In this document: positions 9,175 to 17,595 of the stretch, piece after piece
Numbering within the stretch: the stretch's first letter is position 1
How the letters are laid out: each line of letters opens with the position of its first letter
Source: Chryseobacterium sp. 18061
GTDB taxonomy: Bacteria > Pseudomonadota > Gammaproteobacteria > Enterobacterales > Enterobacteriaceae
Direction: 5' to 3'
NCBI GenBank assembly: GCA_902706205.1
Contig: CACSKA010000003.1
Span: 434,001-498,000 of the forward strand
DNA length: 64,000 bases
Notes under the pieces: generated by a model
Databases searched by the model: none
The model's input: the letters and a program-made list of their open reading frames with translations, nothing else
What the model was told of the DNA's origin: nothing
Position numbers and translations under genes: made by a program

Positions 9175-9274
9175 GGCCGTTGTTACCTGTTAAAAATCGA
9201 AAATTTTACGTCAGTACGCCAATGTACCCGAAGGCGAAATGAAAAGGGAATGGATGTTTATTTTTAAGGAGAAT

Positions 9275-10084
9275 TCATCCCGCTCTGAGCCTGTCGAGGA
9301 AACGGAGCAGGGCTTGATTGAACAGCGCGGGCCGCTGCAAGGGCGCGAAATGGCTGATGCCGGGCAGAATAGTTAGCGTCGCGCCGGGAATGCTGTGCAT
9401 CAGATAAACTGCGTGTTCGCGTTTAATAAATTCATCGTCCTCGCCCAGTACTATCTCGACCGGCACGCGGATGGCGCGTAAATCATCTGTGGAATAGTTC
9501 GGCTGGGTGCGCATCATTTCACTGACCGCGGCCACGAAATTCTCGAAGTCTTCAGGTGTGGCCGACAGTGCGGCGTAGTCCTGGCGGTGGCGGGAAAAAC
9601 AACGATCAATTATCGGGTCAGGCTGCATTTCTTTGGCCCCTGAAGGGTCCATATTACAGGCAAAGAAAAACACGCCATCCGAGCGCTCAGGGTGCAAAGA
9701 AGCCAGAACCAGCGCGGTGCAGGCGCCGTCGCTCCATCCTGCAAAATAAGCCGTTTTTAGATTCAATGCGTCCATCACCGCCAGCACGTCCGACGCCATC
9801 AGGTGGTAAGAATAAGGTCGGTTATCGCGCGTGCTACGGCCATGTCCACGGCTGTCAATCAGCACCGCCGAGAAACCTGCGTCAATCAGCGCTGGAGTCT
9901 GATAACCCCAATTCACGGCATGGCCCAGACCGCCGTGCAGCAGAATAACCGCTGGGCCGTCGCCGCAGGTGGCGTACCAGATTCGCGCCCCGTCATGCTC
10001 CAGCAAGCCTTCGATGGCGTCTGGCGGCAGCGGCGGCGCGCCGGAAGCATCAAACAGGCTGAGTTCGAGATCTTCAATTGTCAT
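9275..10084 (-). CDS. Alpha/beta-hydrolase
   Basis: 269 aa, standard size for a cytosolic alpha/beta hydrolase. Oxyanion region LLHGGLGHAVNW (about residues 48-60), nucleophile elbow GWSDG (Ser near 118), acid LGEDDEF and catalytic His in GISHFAPLQRP near the C-terminus form a full triad. The strong match is to the fold only; esterase, lactonase or haloperoxidase-like activity cannot be separated by eye. No signal peptide. Confidence 0.85.
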   Translation of the reverse strand: MTIEDLELSLFDASGAPPLPPDAIEGLLEHDGARIWYATCGDGPAVILLHGGLGHAVNWGYQTPALIDAGFSAVLIDSRGHGRSTRDNRPYSYHLMASDVLAVMDALNLKTAYFAGWSDGACTALVLASLHPERSDGVFFFACNMDPSGAKEMQPDPIIDRCFSRHRQDYAALSATPEDFENFVAAVSEMMRTQPNYSTDDLRAIRVPVEIVLGEDDEFIKREHAVYLMHSIPGATLTILPGISHFAPLQRPALFNQALLRFLDRLRAG

Positions 10085-10134
10085 AGCAATGACTCCAACA
10101 ACATTCTGTCGTTAAATTATAGCGATTTTCTTTT

Positions 10135-10833
10135 TCAGAACGGGCTGGGGTTATGGGCGTGGATCGGTTCTTCGCTAACAGGATGCACAAAATGCAGTTC
10201 GCTGGCGTGCAGCATCAGGCGTGGCGTCTGCTCGCAGCCTGGCGGCAGAAGCCCACCGTACAGGTCACAGCCAAGAATAGGGTGGCCGAGCAGTTGGCTG
10301 TGAATGCGCAGTTGATGGGTACGCCCGGTTTCTGGTGTTAGTTGGACGCGCGTTACCGGCACTGAGGTCCCGTCTGCCTGTGCATAATGAAAGCGCGCGA
10401 TAACCTGATAGCGTGAACGGGCGGGTTTGCCGGTAATGGCGCAAATCGACATTAGCGGGAACAGCGCCGGGTCTTTGGCTATCGCCGCGTCTATTATCCC
10501 TGTGTCGTCGGGAAGATGACCGTACAGCAGGGTGCTATACACTTTGGTCACGGCTCGCTGGCTGAACTGATGGCAAAGCGCGGCATTGATCGCTTTATTT
10601 CGCGCTACCACCATCAGACCGGACGTGCCGAAATCCAGGCGGTGGACCAGGGTGCAACCGGGAAAAAGCTGGACCAGACGATGATGCACCGAATCGAGGT
10701 TCTGCGGATTTTTCCCCGACAGGCTGAGCAGTCCCGTGGGTTTATTGATAAGCACCAGGTGCGCATCCTGCCAGAGAATTTCTATCTGCTCATGACACGG
10801 CGGAGCAATAAAAGTATCAATTATCGAAGACAT
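10135..10833 (-). CDS. RluA-family pseudouridine synthase
   Basis: 232 aa, lacking an S4 domain, as in RluA-type enzymes. The catalytic motif HRLDFGTSGLMV (about residues 64-75) contains the conserved Asp, and the family motifs INKPTGLLS and ETGRTHQLRIHSQLLGHPILG are present. It isomerises uridine in rRNA or tRNA; divergence from E. coli RluA means the target position is uncertain. Lies 50 bases from the hydrolase on the same strand. Confidence 0.88.
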   Translation of the reverse strand: MSSIIDTFIAPPCHEQIEILWQDAHLVLINKPTGLLSLSGKNPQNLDSVHHRLVQLFPGCTLVHRLDFGTSGLMVVARNKAINAALCHQFSQRAVTKVYSTLLYGHLPDDTGIIDAAIAKDPALFPLMSICAITGKPARSRYQVIARFHYAQADGTSVPVTRVQLTPETGRTHQLRIHSQLLGHPILGCDLYGGLLPPGCEQTPRLMLHASELHFVHPVSEEPIHAHNPSPF

Positions 10834-10992
10834 CGGGCGGCCAGGAGGAAGAGTGGAAGCGGATGATAGCGAATTTTCAGTCGACTGACGAATTTGGCTG
10901 TTGCTGGGTCAGGCCCAGCGCCTGCCGTCTGGTATCGCCCGTAAAAATACGGGTATAATCACCTAAATTATTCAACCGGTTCAGATACGAAG

Positions 10993-11532
10993 ATGACAAA
11001 ACTCACCTTACAAGAGCAGATGTTAAAAGCAGGATTAGTGTCCAGCAAAAAAATGGCCAAGGTCCAGCGCACGGCTAAAAAATCACGCGTTCAGGCTCGT
11101 GAGGCAAGAGAGGCTGTAGAAGAGAATAAAAAAGCGCAGCTTGAGCGTGATAAAGAGCTCAGCGAACAGCAAAAACAAGCGATGCTTTCGAAAGAATATA
11201 AAGCGCAGGTGAAGCAGTTGATTGAAATGAATAAAATTACGATTGCCAGAGGCAATATTGATTTTAACTTCACCGATAACAATTTAATCAAGAAAGTCGT
11301 AGTGGATAAGCTGACGCAGTCACAGTTGATCAGCGGTCGTCTGGCGATTGCGCGGCTGGCTGTCGATAAAAACGGTGACAGCACCTACGCCATTATCCCC
11401 GCGATCGTGGCCGATAAAATTGCCCAGCGTGATGAAGACAGTATCGTTCTGAACAGTGCGTTGAGTCAGGAAGAGCAGAATGAAGACGATCCGTATGCTG
11501 ATTTCAAAGTGCCTGACGATTTGATGTGGTAA
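10993..11532 (+). CDS. yaiL: DUF2058 nucleoprotein YaiL
   Basis: 179 aa, closely matching E. coli YaiL over its whole length. The first half is a charged helical stretch rich in K, R and E (about residues 15-75), likely coiled coil or nucleic-acid binding; the C-terminus ends in the typical [15 protein letters not shown]. Biochemical role is not firmly known. ymjA follows 37 bases downstream and may be co-transcribed. Confidence 0.92.
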   Translation: MTKLTLQEQMLKAGLVSSKKMAKVQRTAKKSRVQAREAREAVEENKKAQLERDKELSEQQKQAMLSKEYKAQVKQLIEMNKITIARGNIDFNFTDNNLIKKVVVDKLTQSQLISGRLAIARLAVDKNGDSTYAIIPAIVADKIAQRDEDSIVLNSALSQEEQNEDDPYADFKVPDDLMW

Positions 11533-11569
11533 CGCACCGCTACCCGACTTTAACTCCCGAGGACGATTA

Positions 11570-11815
11570 ATGAACACTGAAATCCCATTGAAATTTTATG
11601 ACATCGTGGACGAGTATTCGACTGAATGCGCAGAGCCGGTGAGCGACGCTGAACGTGATTCTCTGGCGCACTATTTTCAGCTGCTGGTCAGCCGTTTGAT
11701 GAATAACGAAGAAATCAGCGAAGAAGCTCAGCAGGATATGGCTCAGGAAGCTGGGATCAACGCGAAGCGTATTGATGATATTGCGACGTTCCTGAATACA
11801 TGGGGCAATGAGTAA
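11570..11815 (+). CDS. ymjA: DUF2543 protein YmjA
   Basis: 81 aa, clear homologue of E. coli YmjA ([20 protein letters not shown] start, FLNTWGNE end). Small, acidic and helical, with no signal or membrane segment. GAGGA precedes the ATG. In K-12 it lies near the puu genes, so the yaiL-ymjA pairing here is a different arrangement. Function unknown. Confidence 0.9.
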   Translation: MNTEIPLKFYDIVDEYSTECAEPVSDAERDSLAHYFQLLVSRLMNNEEISEEAQQDMAQEAGINAKRIDDIATFLNTWGNE

Positions 11816-11844
11816 TTCCTGTCGGAAATTAGCCCAGAATGAGC

Positions 11845-11894
11845 GGTGATATGTGACTAAAAGCCACCAATGGGGGCGATGTTACATATCCACC
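11845..11894. repeat. Interrupted inverted repeat downstream of ymjA
   Basis: GGTGATATGTGAC (11845-11857) pairs with GTTACATATCCACC (11881-11894) apart from one bulge and one G-T pair. Loop of 23 bases. No U tract follows, so it is either an RNA structure in the ymjA 3' region or part of the small-transcript locus that follows. Confidence 0.55.
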
Positions 11895-12000
11895 AACTGC
11901 AAATATTACACGCCTCATAGCCACTCCGTTTATGCGCCATATAGCCGCAGGGCGCTACTCTGTTTCGGGTACAGAGATAATCGAAGCTGGGCGTAATAAT

Positions 12001-12090
12001 ATGTTAAGACTATGTGTTTTTTGGGGGCTCCTCGTCTTGTTAGTGCGCGAGGTGGTCCTCTCCGGCTGCATAGACAGGCTGATTATGTGA
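12001..12090 (+). CDS. Candidate 29-residue hydrophobic peptide
   Basis: ATG at 12001, TGA at 12088-12090. The peptide starts MLRLCVFWGLLVLLVREVVL and ends SGCIDRLIM: a hydrophobic stretch able to cross a membrane, then a short polar tail. The upstream RBS is weak (GGGCG, about 9 bases before). A 5' hairpin (CTCTGT/ACAGAG, about 11958-11976) and a rho-independent terminator that overlaps its last codons suggest a dedicated short transcript. Not recognised; small type I toxin-like or leader peptide are possibilities. Confidence 0.4.
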   Translation: MLRLCVFWGLLVLLVREVVLSGCIDRLIM

Positions 12091-12124
12091 GCCCGGAACC
12101 GTTCACATTAAGCAGCCTGTTTTT
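12075..12124 (+). terminator. Rho-independent terminator of a small plus-strand transcript
   Basis: CAGGCTG (12075-12081) pairs with CAGCCTG (12113-12119); the stem extends inward through TTA/TAA and GTGA/TCAC, and TTTTT (12120-12124) follows. Oriented for a transcript running rightwards from the ymjA-tqsA gap, not for tqsA, which ends at 12130 on the other strand. Confidence 0.75.
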
Positions 12125-12129
12125 ACCCG

Positions 12130-13164
12130 TTACTTTTTACTCAAATCACTCAGCAGCACTGCAATGCTTTGCCCACCTTCGGTGTTCTCCAGCCCGATTT
12201 TAACGATGATCGTCAGTGGTACCGATAACAGCATACCCACCGGGCCGAGCAGCCAGCCCCAGAATATCAACGACAGGAGTACTACCAGCGTGGAAAGGCC
12301 CAGCCCACGGCCCATAATCCGTGGCTCAAGAATGTTGCCAAACACCAGGTTGATAGCCAGATACCCCGCCAGCACCACCAGTGCATCGTAGACGTTGCCT
12401 AAAACCAGCACCTGTAATATCGGCGGTACGGCAGCCAGCACCGAACCGATGTTGGGAATATAGTTCAGTGCAAAGGCTAGCATTCCCCAGATAAACGCAA
12501 AGCGCACGTCGAGAGCGGCGAGCATGGCCCAGGCAACCAGCCCGGTCACCAGGCTAATGGCGGTTTTCAACACCAGATAATGGCTCACGCTGTCGATAGC
12601 TTTCTGAATTGCCGCCATGCCTTCTACCGGTCGCACCATCATCTGCTGCATTTTGGCCGGGAGTTGTGGCACTTCAAACAGCATAAATACGACCGTCAGC
12701 AGCAACAGGAAAATGGAGGACATGGCGTTAGTAAGTTGCGTCAGCAGGGCAGTGACCAGCGTCATCGCCGCATTCGGGTCGATGTATTTCCCCAACGCAT
12801 TAACGGACACATCAATGCCAAAGCGTTTTAGCCACGGTTGCAGGTTTTCCATCGGTATAACCAGTGACGAACGATACTGCGGCAGCGTGCGGGCGAGTTC
12901 GTTGAGTGACGTGCCCAGATAGGACAGCAGCAGAACCGCCACCATAATAATGAAGGTGATAAGCAGGGTAACCGCCAGCCCACGCGGAACGCGCCAGCGG
13001 ACCAGCAGCTGCACCACGGGGTTGAGCACCACGGCGATAAACAGTGAAAGAATAAAAGGCACCACAATATCAGCGGCGAAGCGAATACCGGCGAGGATAA
13101 TCACCAGCATTCCGAGCATGATGACTATCTTTAATCCATTAAGTGTAATACCCGACTTTGCCAT
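12130..13164 (-). CDS. tqsA: AI-2E family exporter TqsA
   Basis: 344 aa, strongly similar to E. coli TqsA (YdgG), which exports the quorum signal autoinducer-2. Seven to eight membrane segments, with the conserved [24 protein letters not shown] segment (NILEPRIMG near residue 275) and the [17 protein letters not shown]-terminal helix. Divergent from mdtJI, the same neighbours as in E. coli. Confidence 0.95.
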   Translation of the reverse strand: MAKSGITLNGLKIVIMLGMLVIILAGIRFAADIVVPFILSLFIAVVLNPVVQLLVRWRVPRGLAVTLLITFIIMVAVLLLSYLGTSLNELARTLPQYRSSLVIPMENLQPWLKRFGIDVSVNALGKYIDPNAAMTLVTALLTQLTNAMSSIFLLLLTVVFMLFEVPQLPAKMQQMMVRPVEGMAAIQKAIDSVSHYLVLKTAISLVTGLVAWAMLAALDVRFAFIWGMLAFALNYIPNIGSVLAAVPPILQVLVLGNVYDALVVLAGYLAINLVFGNILEPRIMGRGLGLSTLVVLLSLIFWGWLLGPVGMLLSVPLTIIVKIGLENTEGGQSIAVLLSDLSKK

Positions 13165-13369
13165 AACATTACCTTGGTAAAAGTGATGAAGAACATCATA
13201 AAGCGGCGGGAGATAAGAATAAACTTATTAATACAGAATGCGGCGGGTAAAGAATTGAAAAGACTTTGAGTTTATTTTTGCACTATGCCAGAATTATGCA
13301 GTGTTTAACTACTGAGGACAATTTTCATCCGCAAAGACGAGAAGCAACTCCGCGGATAATTGTAATTTT

Positions 13370-13468
13370 ATGGACATGTCGTTCAGAACCTGTACTCCCT
13401 TGCAATCTGTCGCTATCCCCAGGCATTTCTTGTTTTCTGCCGAGCTGCACTGGCGCTCTGCGCTATAG
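13370..13468 (+). CDS. Candidate leader ORF upstream of mdtJI (MdtU-like)
   Basis: 32 codons from ATG 13370, or 30 from ATG 13376 (MSFRTCTPLQ...), ending at TAG 13466-13468. E. coli mdtJI is known to have an upstream ORF, MdtU, of similar size that mediates spermidine control; this is the only ORF of that size in the right place. No good Shine-Dalgarno is visible, and I cannot confirm identity with MdtU from memory, so confidence is limited. A longer overlapping frame (13266-13490) is the alternative. Confidence 0.35.
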   Translation: MDMSFRTCTPLQSVAIPRHFLFSAELHWRSAL

Positions 13469-13509
13469 TTTTTTCCTTCCTTTGAGTTAAAACTTAATCA
13501 TTTTTTACG

Positions 13510-13529
13510 GTTTGCGTCTCCTCGCAAAC
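13510..13529 (+). promoter_or_regulatory. Leader hairpin with anti-Shine-Dalgarno loop before mdtJ
   Basis: Perfect 7-bp stem GTTTGCG/CGCAAAC (13510-13516 with 13523-13529). The loop TCTCCT (13517-13522) is the exact complement of AGGAGA (13553-13558), which includes the mdtJ Shine-Dalgarno. A loop-to-RBS interaction could occlude translation start; inference from sequence only. Confidence 0.5.
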
Positions 13530-13564
13530 TGCAACGGATTATATTCTCAGGCAGGAGAAGAATC

Positions 13565-13927
13565 ATGTTTTACTGGATATTATTAGGTCTGGCGATTGTC
13601 GCTGAAATTACAGGTACCTTGTCGATGAAATGGGCAAGCGTCAGCGATGGTCATGCCGGTTATATTTTAATGCTCGGTATGATTGCCCTTTCTTATATAT
13701 TCCTTTCCTTCGCGGTTAAAAAAATCGCGCTCGGCGTGGCTTACGCCCTGTGGGAAGGCGTCGGTATTTTATTGATAACGCTGTTTAGCGTGGTGCTCTT
13801 TGATGAAAGGCTGACGCTAATGAAAGGCGCAGGGCTGGTCACGCTGGTGATGGGCATTGTGCTGATTAAATCTGGTACCCGCAAAGTCAAAAATAAATCT
13901 GCGGAGGTGAACCATGCCGCAGTTTGA
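13565..13927 (+). CDS. mdtJ: Spermidine exporter subunit MdtJ
   Basis: 120 aa SMR-family protein with four membrane helices, near-identical to E. coli MdtJ ([27 protein letters not shown]). It works as an obligate heterodimer with MdtI to export spermidine and relieve polyamine toxicity. The conserved Glu near residue 15 (AEITGT) is the SMR proton/substrate-coupling residue. RBS CAGGAG 7 bases upstream. speG, also in this window, handles the same polyamine. Confidence 0.96.
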   Translation: MFYWILLGLAIVAEITGTLSMKWASVSDGHAGYILMLGMIALSYIFLSFAVKKIALGVAYALWEGVGILLITLFSVVLFDERLTLMKGAGLVTLVMGIVLIKSGTRKVKNKSAEVNHAAV

Positions 13928-14243
13928 GTGGGTACATGGCGCGTGGCTGGCAGGGGCGATTGTGTTGGAAATCATCGCCAATATATTCCTTAAATTCTCA
14001 GACGGTTTCCGCCGAAAAATATACGGTATATTGTCGCTGGTAGCGGTACTGGCCGCATTTAGCGCATTGTCGCAGGCAGTTAAAGGGATTGATCTTTCGG
14101 TAGCATACGCAATCTGGGGTGGGTTTGGCGTGGTTGCCACACTGGCTGCGGGTTGGATCCTGTTTGGACAACGCCTGAATGACAAAGGATGGATCGGTTT
14201 AATCTTGTTAATCGCCGGAATGGTGATGATTAAACTCGCATGA
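13914..14243 (+). CDS. mdtI: Spermidine exporter subunit MdtI
   Basis: 109 aa SMR protein, four helices, partner of MdtJ. The key Glu is in [11 protein letters not shown] near residue 19. It overlaps the 3' end of mdtJ by 14 bases, so translation is coupled, as the heterodimer requires. A GC-rich hairpin (14250-14271) follows. Confidence 0.96.
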   Translation: MPQFEWVHGAWLAGAIVLEIIANIFLKFSDGFRRKIYGILSLVAVLAAFSALSQAVKGIDLSVAYAIWGGFGVVATLAAGWILFGQRLNDKGWIGLILLIAGMVMIKLA

Positions 14244-14249
14244 TGTGAT

Positions 14250-14271
14250 GCTGCCCGCGTTTGTGGGCAGC
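14250..14271 (+). terminator. Hairpin after mdtI
   Basis: GCTGCCC/GGGCAGC 7-bp stem with an 8-base loop directly after the mdtI stop; followed by GAAAAATG rather than a U tract, so it may be a weak terminator or an RNA-stability element. Confidence 0.45.
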
Positions 14272-14348
14272 GAAAAATGCTGGCTGTATTACGCTAATTA
14301 AACAGGGTGCATTTTCCCGAGTGCTGGGCACTTGCAGGAGGGTTGCTT

Positions 14349-16511
14349 ATGTTTAATCCATCTCGGTGGCGTAATATTGCCACCGCCAGAACACTTTTTG
14401 TGATGCTGTTTCTGGCAGGTATTGGTTTGATTATTTCGATTGTCTCTTTGCTGTATCTTTCCCAGCACCTGATTAGCAGCAAAACTAACGCCATTGACGC
14501 GCATCGTTCGGCACTTTCGGTGGACGGTGCGATTCAGACATCGGTCAATCGCGTGCTGTCGCTTGTGGTGGATAATGCCATTTGGGACGACGCGGTGCAT
14601 AAGGTGTATCCGCCTGCGCTGGATACCCGCTGGCTTTACGATACCTGGGGCGCCGGGTTTAAAATCAATAATCTCTACGACGGCACATTCGTGCTCAATG
14701 AACATTACAACGTGCTGTGGGGATCGTTTCACAGCCAGCCATTCAACGAACGTAACCTGGATTTCTTCGGCGAGGGCTTAACCGCGCTGATTAAGAACCA
14801 TGCGGCGGAACTGGCGAGCGGAAAAAATATCTATGCCGGTATAACCGAAACCCGCGAAGGCGTTGCGTTTGTCGGCATTGGCCTTATTCGCCCGATGACC
14901 AGCCGCCTGCAGATATATGATGCCACCCGCCGTTATCTGGTCATTACACGTCACCTGAATGCCCGCATTTTAAAAGATCTCGGGAATACCTTTCAGATTG
15001 CCAACCTGAATATGACCAAAGCCAAAAGCAGCGACTACAGCGTGCCGCTGAAAAGCTCCGGGAATAAAGTCGTCGGCTATCTGAACTGGCAGCCGCGTCT
15101 GCCGGGTGCGGAAGCGGCGATAGCGGCCTCGCCAGAGATCCGCCAAATCGTCGCCCTGGCGGTGGGGCTTATCCTGCTGTTTATTCTGTTGAGCAGTCTC
15201 GGCCTCTACAAACTGGCGCGTGGCGAGAAACAGGCGCGTGAAATCGCGCTCACCGACTGGCTGAGTCATCTGCCAAATCGCCGGGCACTGATTGAGCACC
15301 TGGAACTCGTCAGCCCGCGCGCCGATGAAGCGCTCAAAACGGTGGTATTTATCGATCTTGATGGCTTCAAAGACGTGAACGACATCTACGGACACGATGT
15401 GGGCGACACGCTGATTGTGCATATTGCGCATACCTTGCAGGCGCAGGTGCCGGTGGGCGGGATGCTGGCGCGGCTTGGCGGCGATGAGTTTGCGATGACC
15501 GTCAGCGGTGTGGCGTCAGGCCAAAAAGCGGCAGCTTTCGCGGGAAGCGTGCTGGATTACCTCCACAACCCGATTCGTCTCGGTGAACGCACGATCCACA
15601 TTAGCGCCAGCATCGGCATCGCCAGCGGCTCACTGGAGAACAGCCCAAGCTCTGAGCTGTTCCGTCGGGCGGATATCGCTATGTATCACTCGAAAATTAC
15701 CGGCAAAGGGCGCATCACACATTACGACGCTGAGCTGAACAGCGCCCGGGAATATCAACTGAGCATTGAAAATGACATTCGTGACGGGCTGGATAACGGT
15801 GAGTTCGATGTCTGGTATCAACCGATTGTCGACGCGCGAACGTTGGTAATGACCGGCGTGGAAGCGCTTGTGCGCTGGCCACGGCGGCCAAAGGGTGAGC
15901 TGAAACCCGACGCGTTTATTGCTATCGCCGAAACCAGCGGGTTGATTTACTCTCTCGGCCAGTTCGTGCTGCGCCGCGCCTGTTCAGATATGCAGGGCCT
16001 GGATGATCTAAAACTCTCGGTGAATATTTCCCCGGCGCAGTTCCGCGACCCGGAATTTGAAAACAAAGTCGCGCGGGTGCTGGAGTCCTGCCATTTTCCG
16101 CCGTATCGCTTACAGCTTGAAGTCACCGAAACTTATGTGCTGGAAAATCCGGAACGCGCACGGGTAGCCATTTCTAACCTGAAACTCCTCGGCATCGCCG
16201 TGGCGCTGGATGATTTTGGAACCGGTTATTCCAGTATTGGCTATCTGCGGCGTTTTAATTTCGACACCATCAAAATCGACAAATCGCTGGCCGGGCTGGT
16301 GGATAACGACGATCAGGCTGCGGCGTTAGTCGGCGGGACAATTCGCATTGCCAGCGCGCTTGGAATGTCGGTGATTGCGGAAGGGGTGGAAAACGAAAAA
16401 CAAATGAAGTTGCTGCGGTTGGCAGGGTGCGAACAGTTGCAGGGTTTTTTGTTCAGTGAACCGATGCCGATAACGTCGCTGCTGGCGTTGCGTCAGCAGC
16501 GACAGTGTTAA
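14349..16511 (+). CDS. Membrane c-di-GMP enzyme: CHASE4-like sensor, GGDEF and EAL domains
   Basis: 720 aa from ATG 14349 (GGAGGG 6 bases before; an earlier ATG at 14307 lacks an RBS). TM1 about residues 14-38, a periplasmic CHASE4-like region to about 262, TM2 about 265-288. GGDEF is intact (RLGGDEFAM near 376), preceded by DLDGFKDVNDIYGHD; no RxxD inhibitory site is visible before it. The EAL domain keeps its metal and catalytic residues: EALVRW near 503, SVNISPAQF, EVTETYV, DDFGTGYSS, IKIDKS, AEGVEN. It could both make and degrade c-di-GMP; which dominates is unknown. Its stop abuts the ydgD stop on the other strand. Confidence 0.92.
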   Translation: MFNPSRWRNIATARTLFVMLFLAGIGLIISIVSLLYLSQHLISSKTNAIDAHRSALSVDGAIQTSVNRVLSLVVDNAIWDDAVHKVYPPALDTRWLYDTWGAGFKINNLYDGTFVLNEHYNVLWGSFHSQPFNERNLDFFGEGLTALIKNHAAELASGKNIYAGITETREGVAFVGIGLIRPMTSRLQIYDATRRYLVITRHLNARILKDLGNTFQIANLNMTKAKSSDYSVPLKSSGNKVVGYLNWQPRLPGAEAAIAASPEIRQIVALAVGLILLFILLSSLGLYKLARGEKQAREIALTDWLSHLPNRRALIEHLELVSPRADEALKTVVFIDLDGFKDVNDIYGHDVGDTLIVHIAHTLQAQVPVGGMLARLGGDEFAMTVSGVASGQKAAAFAGSVLDYLHNPIRLGERTIHISASIGIASGSLENSPSSELFRRADIAMYHSKITGKGRITHYDAELNSAREYQLSIENDIRDGLDNGEFDVWYQPIVDARTLVMTGVEALVRWPRRPKGELKPDAFIAIAETSGLIYSLGQFVLRRACSDMQGLDDLKLSVNISPAQFRDPEFENKVARVLESCHFPPYRLQLEVTETYVLENPERARVAISNLKLLGIAVALDDFGTGYSSIGYLRRFNFDTIKIDKSLAGLVDNDDQAAALVGGTIRIASALGMSVIAEGVENEKQMKLLRLAGCEQLQGFLFSEPMPITSLLALRQQRQC

Positions 16512-17336
16512 TTACTGGCTGGCAAGTGCTTCAAGTTTGTCCCGAAAACCAGTCACTGAAATCGCGCGGTTATCTGCACGCCAGCGGTCTTTCGCCGCCG
16601 GAGCTGAGCTTTGAACGCCAATCAGCTGCCAGCCGTCATCGATTTTCAGCATCAGCGGTGAACCGCTATCACCAGGCAAGGTATCGCACTGATGCGACAG
16701 CACGGTGCTTTGTGGCCAGCCGGTCACCAGACAGTTATTGTGCGTGTACAGAGAATCGAGATGATCGAGCGGATAACCCGATTGCGTCACCTGGCGGTTG
16801 GCGGATTTGAGCGCCGCGGTCAATGCATCTTTATCACCGGCGAACAGCGGTAACGGTGTGATACCGGAAGGCGGATAGCGCAGCACAATCAGGCCAAAAT
16901 CCCAGGGCGCAGCAGACGACGGAACAATCCAGCCGTCACCGTCCGGCTTCAGGCGTTTGCCGAGCGACAGCTCAACGCGGCCTTCAATCCCGTGAATTTC
17001 ATAACGCCACAGACCTTTTTGCGACACAAAGCGCAGAGCGACGGGCTTATCGAGCTTGCCATGTGGCGGCGTCAACAGGCAGTGTCCTGCGGTCAGCGCC
17101 AGATGCGGAGAAATTAATGTAGCGGTGCAAAGATTGCCGCTGGCAGTTTCCAGCTGGCCGATAGCATCCCACGGGGATTGCGTAGGATTGGTGACCTTGA
17201 CGCGGTCGTCATGACCAAAGAACAGCGTCTTAAGATCGGAGGTACTGATGCCGGTATCGTCGCTGTCATCGTCAGCATGGGTCAGGGGAGAAAAAAGGCA
17301 AACGGCTCCCAGTAAAACCACTATGGATCTGTGCAT
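16512..17336 (-). CDS. ydgD: Periplasmic trypsin-like serine protease YdgD
   Basis: 274 aa from ATG 17336; a signal peptide ([18 protein letters not shown]) supports this start over an earlier in-frame ATG at 17381. Catalytic triad of the chymotrypsin family: His in LTAGHCLLT, Asp in WDFGLIVLR, Ser in [11 protein letters not shown]. Strong match to E. coli YdgD. Convergent and immediately adjacent to the c-di-GMP enzyme gene. Physiological substrates unknown. ydgU lies just upstream on the same strand. Confidence 0.93.
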   Translation of the reverse strand: MHRSIVVLLGAVCLFSPLTHADDDSDDTGISTSDLKTLFFGHDDRVKVTNPTQSPWDAIGQLETASGNLCTATLISPHLALTAGHCLLTPPHGKLDKPVALRFVSQKGLWRYEIHGIEGRVELSLGKRLKPDGDGWIVPSSAAPWDFGLIVLRYPPSGITPLPLFAGDKDALTAALKSANRQVTQSGYPLDHLDSLYTHNNCLVTGWPQSTVLSHQCDTLPGDSGSPLMLKIDDGWQLIGVQSSAPAAKDRWRADNRAISVTGFRDKLEALASQ

Positions 17337-17437
17337 AACACTCTCTGAAGGGGCGATTATGATTATAAAAAGGTAACCCAATGAGATTACTATAGACGGG
17401 ATGAATGAAAAGTGGGAGTAAAATCAGCGTGCTACAC

Positions 17438-17524
17438 TCAGTACAAAAAGAACCGGGTGGCAACAAGGGCACAAACAATCAGCAATAAGAGGATGAGCTC
17501 GAATCGATAGCGGCGCAGCATCAT
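17438..17524 (-). CDS. ydgU: Small membrane protein YdgU
   Basis: 28 codons from ATG 17524, or 27 from the adjacent ATG 17521, giving MLRRYRFELILLLLIVCALV then ATRFFLY. It matches the small E. coli protein YdgU, which lies in the same place between asr and ydgD. One hydrophobic helix after a basic N-terminus. GGAG lies 5-8 bases before the start codons. Function unknown; possibly co-transcribed with ydgD or reached by read-through from asr. Confidence 0.75.
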   Translation of the reverse strand: MMLRRYRFELILLLLIVCALVATRFFLY

Positions 17525-17534
17525 TGCTCTCCAG

Positions 17535-17560
17535 AAAAAAACGGCGCTGAAACAGCGCCG
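17535..17560 (-). terminator. Rho-independent terminator of asr
   Basis: Read on the minus strand: CGGCGCTG-TTT-CAGCGCCG, a perfect 8-bp stem, followed by TTTTTTT. It lies 36 bases after the asr stop and just upstream of the ydgU RBS. Confidence 0.93.
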
Positions 17561-17595
17561 ATTTAGTTTACAAGACAGTACGACCGGTTGCGAAA

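Larger units (their letters stand above)
13165..13564. promoter_or_regulatory. Divergent tqsA-mdtJ region with long mdtJI leader
   Basis: 400 bases. The mdtJ side holds a candidate upstream ORF (13370-13468), a U-rich stretch after its stop, and a hairpin (13510-13529) just before the mdtJ ribosome binding site. The tqsA side is AT-rich, with no clear operator recognised. The long leader fits the spermidine-responsive control known for E. coli mdtJI. Confidence 0.55.

Noticed and set aside
13266..13490. 74-codon ORF in the mdtJ leader
   Set aside because: No RBS and no plausible protein character; the shorter frame at 13370 is a better fit to a leader ORF, although that too is uncertain.
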